Assembly: GCA_034429745.1 (NCBI GenBank)
Contig: DAOUFY010000157.1
Location: 1 to 21,712 of the forward strand
From: JBAXBF01 sp034429745
Lineage (GTDB): Bacteria > Chloroflexota > Anaerolineae > Anaerolineales > DRKV01
Reading direction: 5' to 3'
DNA: 21,712 nt
The notes under the pieces are model-generated. The model was not told the origin of the DNA, searched no databases, and saw only the letters and a list, made by a program, of their open reading frames with translations. Within the stretch, counting starts at the first letter, position 1; every line of letters starts with the position of its first letter. Positions 6,777 through 15,267 of the stretch are shown here, in pieces. Made by a program: the position numbers and the translations under genes.

Positions 6777-8489
6777 TTACCAGAGTTTAAAATTTCTTAA
6801 TATCGAGTTCCCAATGAACTCACGTATTATTGAATTATCCGGAATATACTCATCTGGAATAGGGACAAACCACTCTAACAATGCCAACAAGCGTTTCGCT
6901 TCAATATGCTCTTTTGAGCGATATGGCACCTGCCTTAACAATGGCTCCGCCAAAGGTTTCATTGCAGCTAATTCATAAACAAGTGCTGAATTGAACATCA
7001 CATCCGCTTGCTCTTGATAAGGGAAAATATTCCTCTTTTCCCCGCGTCTTACTGATTCCCATTGACGAATGGTGTCTTGAGCTGAATAGCCGCGCTCTCG
7101 TGCATCTCTCACAATCCGTCTAATCAATCGGGTATCAGTAGTAGATATTCGGTTATGACGATCCAAATTTAACTGCGTGAGTGCTGAAACATAGATTCTA
7201 AAGACATTTTCGGCGGGAAATTCACCAAGCAATCTCGGATTTAACCCATGAATACCCTCTAGAATAAGCATTTGGCCAGGTTTTAATCGGACAATTTCAC
7301 CCGCTTCTCGAGTGCCAGTTTTAAAATTAAATTTTGGAAGTTGCACTTCTTCGCCGCGGGTTAAAGCCATAATATCAGCCCCTAGTTTTCTATGGTCAAG
7401 TGCATCAAATGACTCAAAATCAAATTGCCCATACTCGTCTAAGGGTGTGTGCTCGCGATCAACAAAATAATTATCCATCTCCAATGGGAAAGGTGCAATG
7501 CCGCGCGCTAGCAATTGAATTGTCAAGCGCTTCGATAAAGTAGTTTTGCCTGATGAAGAAGGTCCTGCTATTAAAATCACTTTGATTTGGTTAGCACGGG
7601 AAGCAATTTGAGCTGCAATTCGTGAGATATGCATCTCATGCAGTGCTTCAGAGACAAGTATGATTTCAGCTGCGCGCCCATTAAGCACTTCTTCGTTTAA
7701 ACTTCCTACAGTAGATATACCCAAATGTTGCAGCCAATCGCCATACTGTCGAAAAGCATTTAACAATTTTGGATATTCCTTTGGAGTTCTTAACTGGGTT
7801 GGTGCTTGGCGCTTAGGAAACCATAAAGTAAAACCTTCATCGAGATCATTTATTTTCGATATTGAAAACCAGCGAATATAACCGCTGGAAGGCACCATAT
7901 ACCCATGATGATAATCCAAATGATCTCCCAAGCGATACATGGTAAGGTAATCTTTTTTGCGATTTGATAGCAGCCGTACTTTACAATCATATCCTTTAGC
8001 TTGAAAATAGGCTTTAGCTTCCTCAATGGGTACTTGACGACGCCGAATAGGGATATCTGCAGCGACAATTTCCCTCATTTTCTTTTCTAGTTGGGCTAAT
8101 TCTGAATCTGTCAGCTGCTCTCGATTCTCTACTCGGCAATAATATCCACCCTCCGCAACGGCATGATCTACCACTAACAATGCCTCAGGAAACAATTCTT
8201 CAAAAGCAGCAACCAGTAAAAAAGTCAGTGAACGGCGATAAATATACATGCCATCTGCAGAAGCCATCGTAACTGGGGTTACTGCGGCATCCATTTCAAT
8301 AGGATACGTCAGCTCGCGCAATTCCCCATTGATAATAGCCCCCATATTGGGGGCTTTTGGGTCTTCTACAAGCTTTAGAAACTCACCCGCACAAAGTCCC
8401 CTTTTCCCACTAATTACCCTTCCATCTGGTAAATGAATTTCAACAGTATCTCTTGGGGTTACTATGCGGATGCTTTCATCGAGCAGCAT
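6777..8489 (-). CDS. Uridine-kinase-like nucleoside kinase with TGS/ThrRS-like N-terminus
   Basis: This 570-residue two-part protein starts with a TGS-like domain (about 1-75) and a region resembling the second additional domain of threonyl-tRNA synthetase (about 80-225). The synthetase HxxxH motif is not retained: the equivalent position reads RRSLTFLLVAA. A P-loop kinase occupies about 300-500, with Walker A AGPSSSGKTT (308-317), the acceptor region LEMDNYFVDREHTPLD and the Walker B-like ILEGIHGLNP. This arrangement is a known variant of uridine/cytidine kinase in Thermotoga, Firmicutes and Chloroflexota, so phosphorylation of uridine or a related nucleoside is likely. ATG 8489 has AAAGGA 9 nt upstream and overlaps the end of gcvPB by 28 bp, indicating coupling. 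The role of the synthetase-like half is not established from sequence. Confidence 0.85.
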   Translation of the reverse strand: MLLDESIRIVTPRDTVEIHLPDGRVISGKRGLCAGEFLKLVEDPKAPNMGAIINGELRELTYPIEMDAAVTPVTMASADGMYIYRRSLTFLLVAAFEELFPEALLVVDHAVAEGGYYCRVENREQLTDSELAQLEKKMREIVAADIPIRRRQVPIEEAKAYFQAKGYDCKVRLLSNRKKDYLTMYRLGDHLDYHHGYMVPSSGYIRWFSISKINDLDEGFTLWFPKRQAPTQLRTPKEYPKLLNAFRQYGDWLQHLGISTVGSLNEEVLNGRAAEIILVSEALHEMHISRIAAQIASRANQIKVILIAGPSSSGKTTLSKRLTIQLLARGIAPFPLEMDNYFVDREHTPLDEYGQFDFESFDALDHRKLGADIMALTRGEEVQLPKFNFKTGTREAGEIVRLKPGQMLILEGIHGLNPRLLGEFPAENVFRIYVSALTQLNLDRHNRISTTDTRLIRRIVRDARERGYSAQDTIRQWESVRRGEKRNIFPYQEQADVMFNSALVYELAAMKPLAEPLLRQVPYRSKEHIEAKRLLALLEWFVPIPDEYIPDNSIIREFIGNSILRNFKLW

Positions 8490-9922
8490 AACACTAATTC
8501 CTTTGCCGCTTTTAATTCATCTACTCTTCTAACCGGCGCTTTAACAGGCGCGTCTTTTAGCAATTGAGGCTGCTCGCGCGCTTCTTTCGCAATTTGCAAC
8601 ATTGCATCAACAAAAGCATCTAGTACTTCTTTGCTTTCAGTTTCTGTGGGTTCAATCATTAAGGCTTCAGGCACAATCAAGGGAAAATAATTTGTGGGTG
8701 GATGAAAGCCATAATCAATCAGCCTTTTAGCGATATCAAGCGCATGAATGTCAGGCACATCAGACCAATGTCCTTCAGCAACAAATTCATGCATGCACAT
8801 TCGATTATATGGCACATGATATACATCTTGCAAACGTGCCTTTAGATAGTTAGCATTCAAGACAGCATGTTCGGCAACAGCTCTCAACCCTTCTGGTCCA
8901 TGCATTAAGATATAAGTAAGAGCTCGTACAAAAATTCCAAAATGACCATAGAATGCCTTGACCCTGCCAATACTATATGAAGGCATTTTCCAGCCATAAA
9001 AAACATGCTCTTCGTCTTCATGAAGAATGTCAACAATCGGACCCGGTAGAAAATCCACCAATTTTTCACTTACCCCTACAGGCCCTGAGCCGGGACCACC
9101 TCCCCCATGAGGTGTAGAAAAAGTTTTATGGAGGTTATAGTGCAAAACATCAATGCCTAAATCCCCCGGTCGTGCAACTCCAACTAATGCATTGAGATTT
9201 GCGCCATCACCATAGACTAATCCTCCGGCTTTATGTACCATCTCCACAACTTCAAGAATATGCTCCTCAAAAAGACCTAAAGTATTGGGATTTGTCAACA
9301 TCAAGCCAGCTAATCGCTCATCGCAATGAGCCTTCAAAGCATTGACATCTACATTCCCCCTTTTATCTGAAGGTATTTCTACCACTTCCATGCTAATCAT
9401 TGCGGAAGAAGCTGGATTTGTACCATGAGCTGAATCTGGAATCAGCATCTTTTTTCTCTGATTTTCCCCTCTATGACGATGATAAGCATTGATGATTAAC
9501 ACTCCTGTTAATTCTCCATGCGCACCCGCTGCAGGCTGCAAGCTAACACCTGCAAACCCTCCAATTTCTTTTAAGTATTGCTGCAGCTTATACATGATCA
9601 TAAGGCTGCCTTGGACTGTGTCAAGCGGCTGTAATGGGTGCACTGAAGTAAAACCAGTTAATCTTGCTGTTTCTTCATTCACACGCGGGTTATATTTCAT
9701 GGTGCATGAGCCCAAAGGATAAAATCCTTTATCAATGGCATAATTCATTTGAGATAGACGGGTAAAATGGCGTACAACATCTACTTCAGATACTTCAGGC
9801 AAATCAATACTTTCTCTTATTAAATCACTTGGTAAGTCAGCAAGCGGCACGTCAACATCAGGATACTTCACTCCCCTGCGATCAGGTACCGATAGTTCAC
9901 AGATCAAAGGTTCACCTTGCAT
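8462..9922 (-). CDS. gcvPB: Glycine dehydrogenase (decarboxylating) subunit 2
   Basis: The 486-residue protein is the C-terminal-half subunit of split P protein. It binds pyridoxal phosphate and decarboxylates glycine, passing the methylamine group to lipoyl-GcvH. The PLP lysine is Lys266 in HYNLHKTFSTPHGGGGPGSG, with upstream conserved stretches GSCTMKYNPR (71-80) and DSAHGTNPA (163-171). Length matches the family, about 480-500. The ATG at 9922 has GGAGG six nt upstream and lies 12 bp after the gcvPA stop. The last 28 bp overlap the start of the kinase gene. Confidence 0.97.
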   Translation of the reverse strand: MQGEPLICELSVPDRRGVKYPDVDVPLADLPSDLIRESIDLPEVSEVDVVRHFTRLSQMNYAIDKGFYPLGSCTMKYNPRVNEETARLTGFTSVHPLQPLDTVQGSLMIMYKLQQYLKEIGGFAGVSLQPAAGAHGELTGVLIINAYHRHRGENQRKKMLIPDSAHGTNPASSAMISMEVVEIPSDKRGNVDVNALKAHCDERLAGLMLTNPNTLGLFEEHILEVVEMVHKAGGLVYGDGANLNALVGVARPGDLGIDVLHYNLHKTFSTPHGGGGPGSGPVGVSEKLVDFLPGPIVDILHEDEEHVFYGWKMPSYSIGRVKAFYGHFGIFVRALTYILMHGPEGLRAVAEHAVLNANYLKARLQDVYHVPYNRMCMHEFVAEGHWSDVPDIHALDIAKRLIDYGFHPPTNYFPLIVPEALMIEPTETESKEVLDAFVDAMLQIAKEAREQPQLLKDAPVKAPVRRVDELKAAKELVLCCSMKASA

Positions 9923-9934
9923 GAAAAACCTCCG

Positions 9935-11323
9935 TTATTTCAGAGTTGGGAAGTGTTGTGCTTCCTCTTCGATAAACATTTTTAACACTTCCAAAAAATA
10001 ATCCATTTCTTCTTTTGTATTCATCTCTGTTACTGCCATGAGAAATGCATTGCCAAAACTGGGGTAATCATTGTTCAAGTCGTACCCGCCCAATATACCA
10101 TGATCCAGCAGATATCCGAGCACCTTTTCTACTGCTACTGGAGAAACAACAACGAACTCATTGAAGAATGTACGATCAGTGAATACTTTAAAGCCGGGCA
10201 ATTGAGCAATTTGCTTCGCTAAATAATGAGCTTTATGATAATTCAGCTCGGCAACTTTTTTCAATCCGTCTTTGCCTAAGGCAGAAAGATAAACGACACT
10301 TGCTAATGCCATTAGCCCCTGATTAGTGCATATATTTGAGGTAGCTTTTTCGCGGCGGATATGCTGCTCTCGCGCAGTGAGAGTTAATACATAAGCACGT
10401 TTTCCTTCTTTATCCACCGTTTGACCTACTAGACGGCCAGCCATTTTTCTTACATAATCGGTACGAGTCGCAAATAGCCCTAAATAAGGTCCTCCAAAGG
10501 AAAGAGGAATGCCTAAAGGTTGCCCTTCTCCAGTAACAATATCTGCGCCAAATACACCAGGCGGTTTCAGCAATCCTAACGCAATGGGATTCACAGCAAC
10601 TGAGAGTAATGCACCTTTCTCATGCACGGCTGAAGCTAATTTAGTAAGATTAAAAACGCGCCCAAAAAAATCAGGATATTGAACAACAACTAGGGCAGTT
10701 TTTTCATCTATCAACGGTATTAAATCATCCGGGGTAGTAGCTAGGGTTTTCTCTATACTTTCCTCGCAGGACTGCTCTACAAGATCTATATATCCGCTTT
10801 GAACATATGTTCGTACTGTTGCTCGGTAATGGGGGTGGAGTGCATTGGATAAAATAGCTTTGTTCTTTTTGCCGCGAAAAACCGCATACGCCATATTAAC
10901 CGCTTCCGCCACTGCTGTTGCTCCATCATAATGTGAAGCATTGCATACCTCCATCCCAGTCAAATCAGCTATAAGGCTTTGATATTCAAATATTGCTTGC
11001 AATGTACCTTGGGATATTTCAGGTTGATAGGGTGTATAGGCAGTGAAAAATTCCCCGCGGCGGATGATCGAGTCCACTACCGCAGGAATATAATGATGAT
11101 ACGCTCCAGCTCCTAGAAAGCAGATTAGATCTTGGGTGCTTTCATTTAGTAAAGATACCTCTCGCAGTTCTGCTACCGCTTCCATTTCGGTTAACGCAGG
11201 TGGCAAATCGAGCTTAGGATATCTTACCTGTGCAGGAACGTCTTTAAACAAGTCCTCTATGCGCTCAACCCCTATCGCCGCCAACATTGCTGTCCGGTCT
11301 GAAGGAGTATGAGGAATAAACAT
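9935..11323 (-). CDS. gcvPA: Glycine dehydrogenase (decarboxylating) subunit 1
   Basis: The 462-residue protein is the N-terminal-half subunit of split P protein, recognisable from FIPHTPSDRTAMLAAIGV at the start, the FLGAGAYHHYIP stretch near 68-79, YQPEISQGTLQAIFEYQ near 98-114, and NICTNQGLMALA near 330-341. It has no PLP lysine of its own and pairs with GcvPB. Its ATG shares one base with the gcvH stop (TAATG at 11321-11325), with AAAGGAG just upstream, so the H and P subunits are translationally coupled, consistent with complex assembly. Length is typical (about 440-460). Confidence 0.97.
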   Translation of the reverse strand: MFIPHTPSDRTAMLAAIGVERIEDLFKDVPAQVRYPKLDLPPALTEMEAVAELREVSLLNESTQDLICFLGAGAYHHYIPAVVDSIIRRGEFFTAYTPYQPEISQGTLQAIFEYQSLIADLTGMEVCNASHYDGATAVAEAVNMAYAVFRGKKNKAILSNALHPHYRATVRTYVQSGYIDLVEQSCEESIEKTLATTPDDLIPLIDEKTALVVVQYPDFFGRVFNLTKLASAVHEKGALLSVAVNPIALGLLKPPGVFGADIVTGEGQPLGIPLSFGGPYLGLFATRTDYVRKMAGRLVGQTVDKEGKRAYVLTLTAREQHIRREKATSNICTNQGLMALASVVYLSALGKDGLKKVAELNYHKAHYLAKQIAQLPGFKVFTDRTFFNEFVVVSPVAVEKVLGYLLDHGILGGYDLNNDYPSFGNAFLMAVTEMNTKEEMDYFLEVLKMFIEEEAQHFPTLK

Positions 11324-11712
11324 TATTTGCTCCTTTCATTGCAGTAGGCTTGATATGTTTTTACATCCATAAGCTCATCCAATTCGCTCTTGTCATCAAT
11401 TCTGATTTTAATCATCCAGGCTCCTTCATAAGGGTCTTTGTTGACAAGTTCTGGAGTCTTCGTTAAGCTCTCATTTATTTCAACCACCTCTCCCCCTACC
11501 GGCGCATAAACATCCGAAGCTGCCTTTACTGACTCAACCGTTCCAAACGGTTCTCCTTTTGAAAAGTGATCTCCTACTTCTGGTAACTCTACATATACAA
11601 TGTCTGACAAGCTATCTTGGGCGTAATCCGTAATGCCAACTATACCAACTTCTCCTTCAACTTTAATCCATTCATCATTTTTTGTATATTTTAAATTTTC
11701 AGGAAACTTCAT
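11323..11712 (-). CDS. gcvH: Glycine cleavage system H protein
   Basis: This 129-residue lipoyl carrier protein shuttles the aminomethyl group between P, T and L proteins. The lipoylation site is Lys63 in GTVESVKAASDVYAPVGG. The N-terminal YTKNDEWIKVEG and GITDYAQDSLSDIVYVELPEVG stretches are diagnostic, and the length is typical. GGAGG lies six nt before ATG 11712. The 31-bp gap to the upstream DUF4870 gene contains a TATTAT-like box on the minus strand (11730-11735), so a second promoter is possible but unsupported by a -35. Unlike many gcv operons, no gcvT precedes it. Confidence 0.97.
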   Translation of the reverse strand: MKFPENLKYTKNDEWIKVEGEVGIVGITDYAQDSLSDIVYVELPEVGDHFSKGEPFGTVESVKAASDVYAPVGGEVVEINESLTKTPELVNKDPYEGAWMIKIRIDDKSELDELMDVKTYQAYCNERSK

Positions 11713-11743
11713 ATTCTACCTCCATATGTATAATATTGAATCA

Positions 11744-12163
11744 CTAATCCGTAGGTATCCAATCTGCAATCAACCAATAGCGGAAAGGTTCGCCGCGATT
11801 GCATGCAATTGCTCCAATCACACCATAAATTAATGCAGCAATTGGAATAATACTCACAACTAGGGCAAAAGGAATACAGCATATCCCTATCAGAATTGCT
11901 GAAAGCACACCGGTGATTAGCCATACGACGGCAGTTAAGGCACCACCGCCCACCCACCAAATCAATTGAAAGAGAAAAGACTGCATAGCTTGATAAGAGA
12001 CATAGCGCGAGCGATCTTTATATGCAAAGTAAATGACTAATGCTAAAACCACCCCCAAAAAGCCAGTTGGGATATTTACAAGGATAGTTAAATGGGCAAG
12101 CATTGCCCAAGTTCGTTCATCCGCGGACAAAGGGGAATTAGCTTCAATGATTTTCTCACCCAT
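11744..12163 (-). CDS. DUF4870-type small membrane protein
   Basis: The 139-residue protein starts with a polar segment (1-17) followed by WAMLAHLTILVNIPTGFLG, the usual opening of DUF4870/Tic20-like small membrane proteins, then YFAYKDRSRYVSYQAMQSF, the family's charged loop and Gln-containing helix. Three to four hydrophobic segments follow, and the end FRYWLIADWIP is also family-like. Function is unknown. Its ATG directly follows the stop of the upstream paralogue (TAAATG at 12161-12166), implying coupled translation. It shares the aromatic WA-x-L-A opening with its neighbour but is longer and diverged. Being first in the gcv transcript does not establish a functional link. Confidence 0.82.
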   Translation of the reverse strand: MGEKIIEANSPLSADERTWAMLAHLTILVNIPTGFLGVVLALVIYFAYKDRSRYVSYQAMQSFLFQLIWWVGGGALTAVVWLITGVLSAILIGICCIPFALVVSIIPIAALIYGVIGAIACNRGEPFRYWLIADWIPTD

Positions 12164-12520
12164 TTATGCCCAACCTTGACCTTTAACAAAATCAGTTATC
12201 ACTGGAATATTGATGTATTCTCCTTGATAGGCTTTAATACCCCAATATATAGCTAAAACCCACATCACTAACGTGGGAAGACCACATAGCACCCAACTAA
12301 GCAAAACCGAAACAGCTATTTCAAGTATTCCCCAAACTAATGCTTGTCCATTATGAGCACGTATGAAGGGACGATCCTTTTTATCCTCTAATAATAAAAG
12401 AACAATAGGAATTATTGGGGAAAGTATATAAGCTAGCAATGCCCATAACTTATCATCACTGCTGACTTCAGTATTGAGACTAGGTTCCTGCTTGGGTGCA
12501 CCCTCAAATTGTTCAGACAT
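12164..12520 (-). CDS. DUF4870-type small membrane protein, first gene of the gcv run
   Basis: The 118-residue protein has a polar N-terminus (1-22), then LWALLAYILSPIIPIVLLLL, the charged loop EDKKDRPFIRAHNGQAL, and a second hydrophobic hairpin ending in a short soluble tail. This is the DUF4870 pattern, with the D-x-P-F-I/V-R-x-H-x-x-Q-A loop well kept. Function is not known. GGAGG lies about 6 nt before ATG 12520. It is the promoter-proximal gene of the minus-strand run that continues through gcvH, gcvPA and gcvPB. Confidence 0.85.
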   Translation of the reverse strand: MSEQFEGAPKQEPSLNTEVSSDDKLWALLAYILSPIIPIVLLLLEDKKDRPFIRAHNGQALVWGILEIAVSVLLSWVLCGLPTLVMWVLAIYWGIKAYQGEYINIPVITDFVKGQGWA

Positions 12521-12564
12521 TTAATCCTCCTAGAATTGCAATTGCTTTATAGACCGTTATAATC

Positions 12565-12594
12565 ATTTTACATCAATTTTTTGTTTTAGGTTAA
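12565..12594 (-). promoter_or_regulatory. Candidate promoter for the DUF4870-gcv run
   Basis: On the minus strand TTAACC (12589-12594) and TAAAAT (12565-12570) are separated by 18 bp, matching four and five consensus bases. The leader to ATG 12520 would be about 38 nt. Other TATAAA/TATAAC boxes nearby make the exact choice uncertain. The 175-bp divergent space shows no glycine-riboswitch-like tandem aptamer that I can recognise. Confidence 0.3.
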
Positions 12595-12640
12595 TGATTT
12601 ATGTATAAATTGATTAATTTCATCAAACAGTTTTCGGCTG

Positions 12641-12649
12641 TGGTAAAAT
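12641..12649 (+). promoter_or_regulatory. Extended -10 promoter for aspS
   Basis: TG-G-TAAAAT is an extended -10 with five of six consensus bases. The expected start near 12656 gives a leader of about 40 nt. No convincing -35 hexamer is found at 16-18 bp. No T-box-like leader fits in this short space. The ribosome site GGAGG is at 12681-12685, a rather long 10 nt before the ATG. Confidence 0.4.
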
Positions 12650-12695
12650 TGCCTTATATTATCTTCTATCGAACATCATTGGAGGCTTAATTCAA

Positions 12696-14465
12696 ATGCT
12701 TAAAACACACACCTGTGGAGAACTGCGGTTATCGGACGTTGGAAAAAAGGTTACCCTTGCAGGATGGGTACACCGGCGACGAGATCATGGCGGCATCATC
12801 TTTATTGATTTGCGCGATCGTTTTGGTTTAGTCCAACTAGTATCAGATCCTAACATTAATCACATCGCTCACCAAATTCTCAACGAGGTGCGTAACGAAT
12901 GGGTCATTCAAGTGCATGGCATTGTTCGCCAAAGACCAAGTGGAATGGAAAATCCCAATTTAGCTACCGGCGATATTGAGATAGAAGTTACCGCAGCTAA
13001 CGTTCTTAATCAAGCTAAGACTCCTCCTTTCCTCATCAACAAAGAAGAAGATGTTGATGAAAATAGCCGTTTGCGTTATCGTTACTTAGACATTCGTCGT
13101 GAAAGAATGAAAAAGAACCTTGAATTGCGTCATAGAGTCATTAAATTTATACGCGATTATCTAGACCAACGCGGTTTTCTTGAAATTGAAACGCCTATCT
13201 TATTCAAAACCACCCCAGAAGGAGCGCGGGACTACCTTGTTCCTTCACGCCTTCATCCTGGAGAATTTTACGCTCTACCCCAATCTCCCCAACAACTGAA
13301 ACAGCTTCTTATGGTAGCAGGTATAGAGCGTTATTTCCAAATTGCTCGATGCTTCCGTGACGAGGATCAACGCGGCGACCGCCAACCTGAATTTACTCAG
13401 TTAGACCTAGAAATGTCTTTCGTAGAACGCGAAGATATCATGCAACTCATTGAAGGTCTTTTTACAGAAATGGTACAGAAGCTATTACCTCATAAAAAAC
13501 TCTTCGCCAGTCCATTCCCGCGCTTTTCTTACCAAGAAGCCTTGGAACGTTTTGGCAAAGATAATCCCGATATCCGTTTTGGGCTTGAGTTAAAGGATAT
13601 TACAGATATTGCTAAAAACTGTGGTTTTAAAGTGTTTGAAGAAATCACCGCTCGTGGTGGACATGTGCGCGGGATCAATGCCAAAGGGCTTGGTCATTAT
13701 ACCCGTAAAGAAATTGATGAATTGACCGATTATGTAAAGCAATTTGGCGCAAAAGGATTAGCTTACCTAGCCATCACCCCCGAAGGAGAGGAACGAACCA
13801 CTTTTGCCAAATTCTTGTCTTCCGAAACTTTAAACATAATCAAACAGAGGCTTGCTGCTGGACCTGGCGATCTCCTTCTGTTTGTTGCCGACAAACCCGA
13901 AATAGTGTTTGAATCATTAGGAAGACTTCGTTCCTATCTTGGAGGAAAGCTCGGACTGAAAGATAACAGCATCCTCGCTTTTTGCTGGGTGATTGACTTC
14001 CCTTATGTACAATGGAATGAAGAAGAAAAACGTTGGGATCCTAGCCATCATCTTTTCACGTCTCCAATGCCTGAAGATATTCCTCTATTGGATACAGATC
14101 CTGCTAAAGCTCGCGGGCAGCAATATGATCTTGTCCTCAATGATTACGAAGTTGGCGGCGGATCAATCCGTATTCATCAGAGGGAACTGCAAGAAAAAGT
14201 GTTTAAACTCATTGGGCTTGACCCCGAAGTAGCTGCAGAACGATTTGGACATATGCTTGAAGCTTTCGAATATGGCACCCCTCCTCATGGAGGAATTGCG
14301 CCGGGCATTGACCGGCTCTGCATGATTTTCTCCGACGAACAGAATATTCGCGAAGTCATTGCATTCCCAAAGAATCAAGCTGCCCGAGATGTAATGGCAG
14401 ATGCCCCATCTCCCGCTGACCCCAAACAGCTTCAGGAACTCCATATAAAGGTGATTGAATCTTAG
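12696..14465 (+). CDS. aspS: Aspartyl-tRNA synthetase, probably non-discriminating (Asp/Asn)
   Basis: This 589-residue bacterial-type class II synthetase charges tRNA-Asp with aspartate. In order it shows an N-terminal OB fold that reads the anticodon (about 1-105), class II motif 2 FRDEDQRGDRQPEFTQLD (220-237), a GAD insertion domain in the middle, and motif 3 GIDR (537-540). Length is normal for bacteria. His31 in RRRDHGG and Gly83 in RPSGMENP coincide, in position and context, with the pair that marks non-discriminating AspRS in Pseudomonas aeruginosa; discriminating enzymes usually have Leu at the first site. If so it also charges tRNA-Asn, and GatCAB amidates the product; that is inference. 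It is monocistronic, divergent from the gcv run, and ends only 7 bp from the convergent ecfT stop. Confidence 0.97.
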   Translation: MLKTHTCGELRLSDVGKKVTLAGWVHRRRDHGGIIFIDLRDRFGLVQLVSDPNINHIAHQILNEVRNEWVIQVHGIVRQRPSGMENPNLATGDIEIEVTAANVLNQAKTPPFLINKEEDVDENSRLRYRYLDIRRERMKKNLELRHRVIKFIRDYLDQRGFLEIETPILFKTTPEGARDYLVPSRLHPGEFYALPQSPQQLKQLLMVAGIERYFQIARCFRDEDQRGDRQPEFTQLDLEMSFVEREDIMQLIEGLFTEMVQKLLPHKKLFASPFPRFSYQEALERFGKDNPDIRFGLELKDITDIAKNCGFKVFEEITARGGHVRGINAKGLGHYTRKEIDELTDYVKQFGAKGLAYLAITPEGEERTTFAKFLSSETLNIIKQRLAAGPGDLLLFVADKPEIVFESLGRLRSYLGGKLGLKDNSILAFCWVIDFPYVQWNEEEKRWDPSHHLFTSPMPEDIPLLDTDPAKARGQQYDLVLNDYEVGGGSIRIHQRELQEKVFKLIGLDPEVAAERFGHMLEAFEYGTPPHGGIAPGIDRLCMIFSDEQNIREVIAFPKNQAARDVMADAPSPADPKQLQELHIKVIES

Positions 14466-14472
14466 TAACAGC

Positions 14473-15267
14473 TTAAAGAAGGATAATTGCAAAAGCCATA
14501 ATGACAAAGCTAATCAATACTAGCCAATCCTGAAATGTCAATGGCTTTTGCAAAAGTTGCCGGGAACCACTCACTCCACTTCGATAACCGCGAGTTTCCA
14601 ATGCAAGGGCAAGCGTTTCTGCACGCCGCAAGGTTATGATAAACAATGGCACAATAATGGGCAATACTTGACGAGCTTTTTGAACTACACTTGCATGTTT
14701 ATTATCCCAATCTGCCCCGCGCGCTGCTTGCGCTTTGCTGATTCTTTCAATTGTCTGAAATAAAAAGGGAACAAATTGAAAGGTTACCCTGAAACTTAAC
14801 ATTAAATCATCTATAGGAATACCTAATTTTTTCAACGGAAAAAAGAATTCTTCTAACCCTTGCATTAATTGATTAGTGGAAGATGTATAAAAACCTAAGT
14901 TAATGAGCAATATTAAAGCGATAAAGCGAAATATAAGAAGTATCCCTGAATACAGTCCATGTATCCCTACCTTGAAGACTCCCCATTCATACCAATAAGG
15001 TCCTTTGCCGATAAACATAAGCTGAACAAGCGCCAGCAATAAAAGAAACGGTAATGGCACTAAAACCGACCTCTTAAAGGCTGAGAGTGGAACCTGACTT
15101 AATAAAATGATTCCCAGCAATAGCACTACAGCTAGGCTCATTCCCCATACACTCTCGGCCCAGAGGATAGCTACAAAGATAATTGAAAAACCCAATAAGC
15201 GCACACGTCGATCCATCTGATGGATGGGTGAATCTATAGGAAGGTATTGTCCAAATGTAGTACTCAT
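14473..15267 (-). CDS. ecfT: ECF transporter transmembrane component EcfT
   Basis: The 264-residue integral membrane protein is the scaffold of an energy-coupling-factor transporter, linking the two ATPases to a substrate-binding S component. The two coupling-helix motifs are present: AARGAD (181-186) and ETRGYRS (224-230). The opening DSPIHQMDRRVRLL is the typical EcfT N-terminus. About five to six hydrophobic segments are seen. Its ATG follows the ecfA stop without a gap (TAAATG), so it is coupled to the ATPase. No S component is encoded in the window, so the transported vitamin or metal is unknown and this may be a shared group II module. The stop faces the aspS stop at 7 bp with no terminator between. 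Confidence 0.93.
   Translation of the reverse strand: MSTTFGQYLPIDSPIHQMDRRVRLLGFSIIFVAILWAESVWGMSLAVVLLLGIILLSQVPLSAFKRSVLVPLPFLLLLALVQLMFIGKGPYWYEWGVFKVGIHGLYSGILLIFRFIALILLINLGFYTSSTNQLMQGLEEFFFPLKKLGIPIDDLMLSFRVTFQFVPFLFQTIERISKAQAARGADWDNKHASVVQKARQVLPIIVPLFIITLRRAETLALALETRGYRSGVSGSRQLLQKPLTFQDWLVLISFVIMAFAIILL

Noticed and set aside
11709..11960. Cysteine-rich minus-strand open frame overlapping the DUF4870 gene
   Set aside because: It is an alternative frame of the DUF4870 gene, which has family-typical membrane segments and coupling to its neighbour; the cysteines come from shifted hydrophobic codons.
12521..12695. Possible glycine riboswitch upstream of the gcv run
   Set aside because: The space is only 175 bp, shared with the aspS promoter, and I could not find the tandem conserved stems and G-rich core of glycine aptamers.
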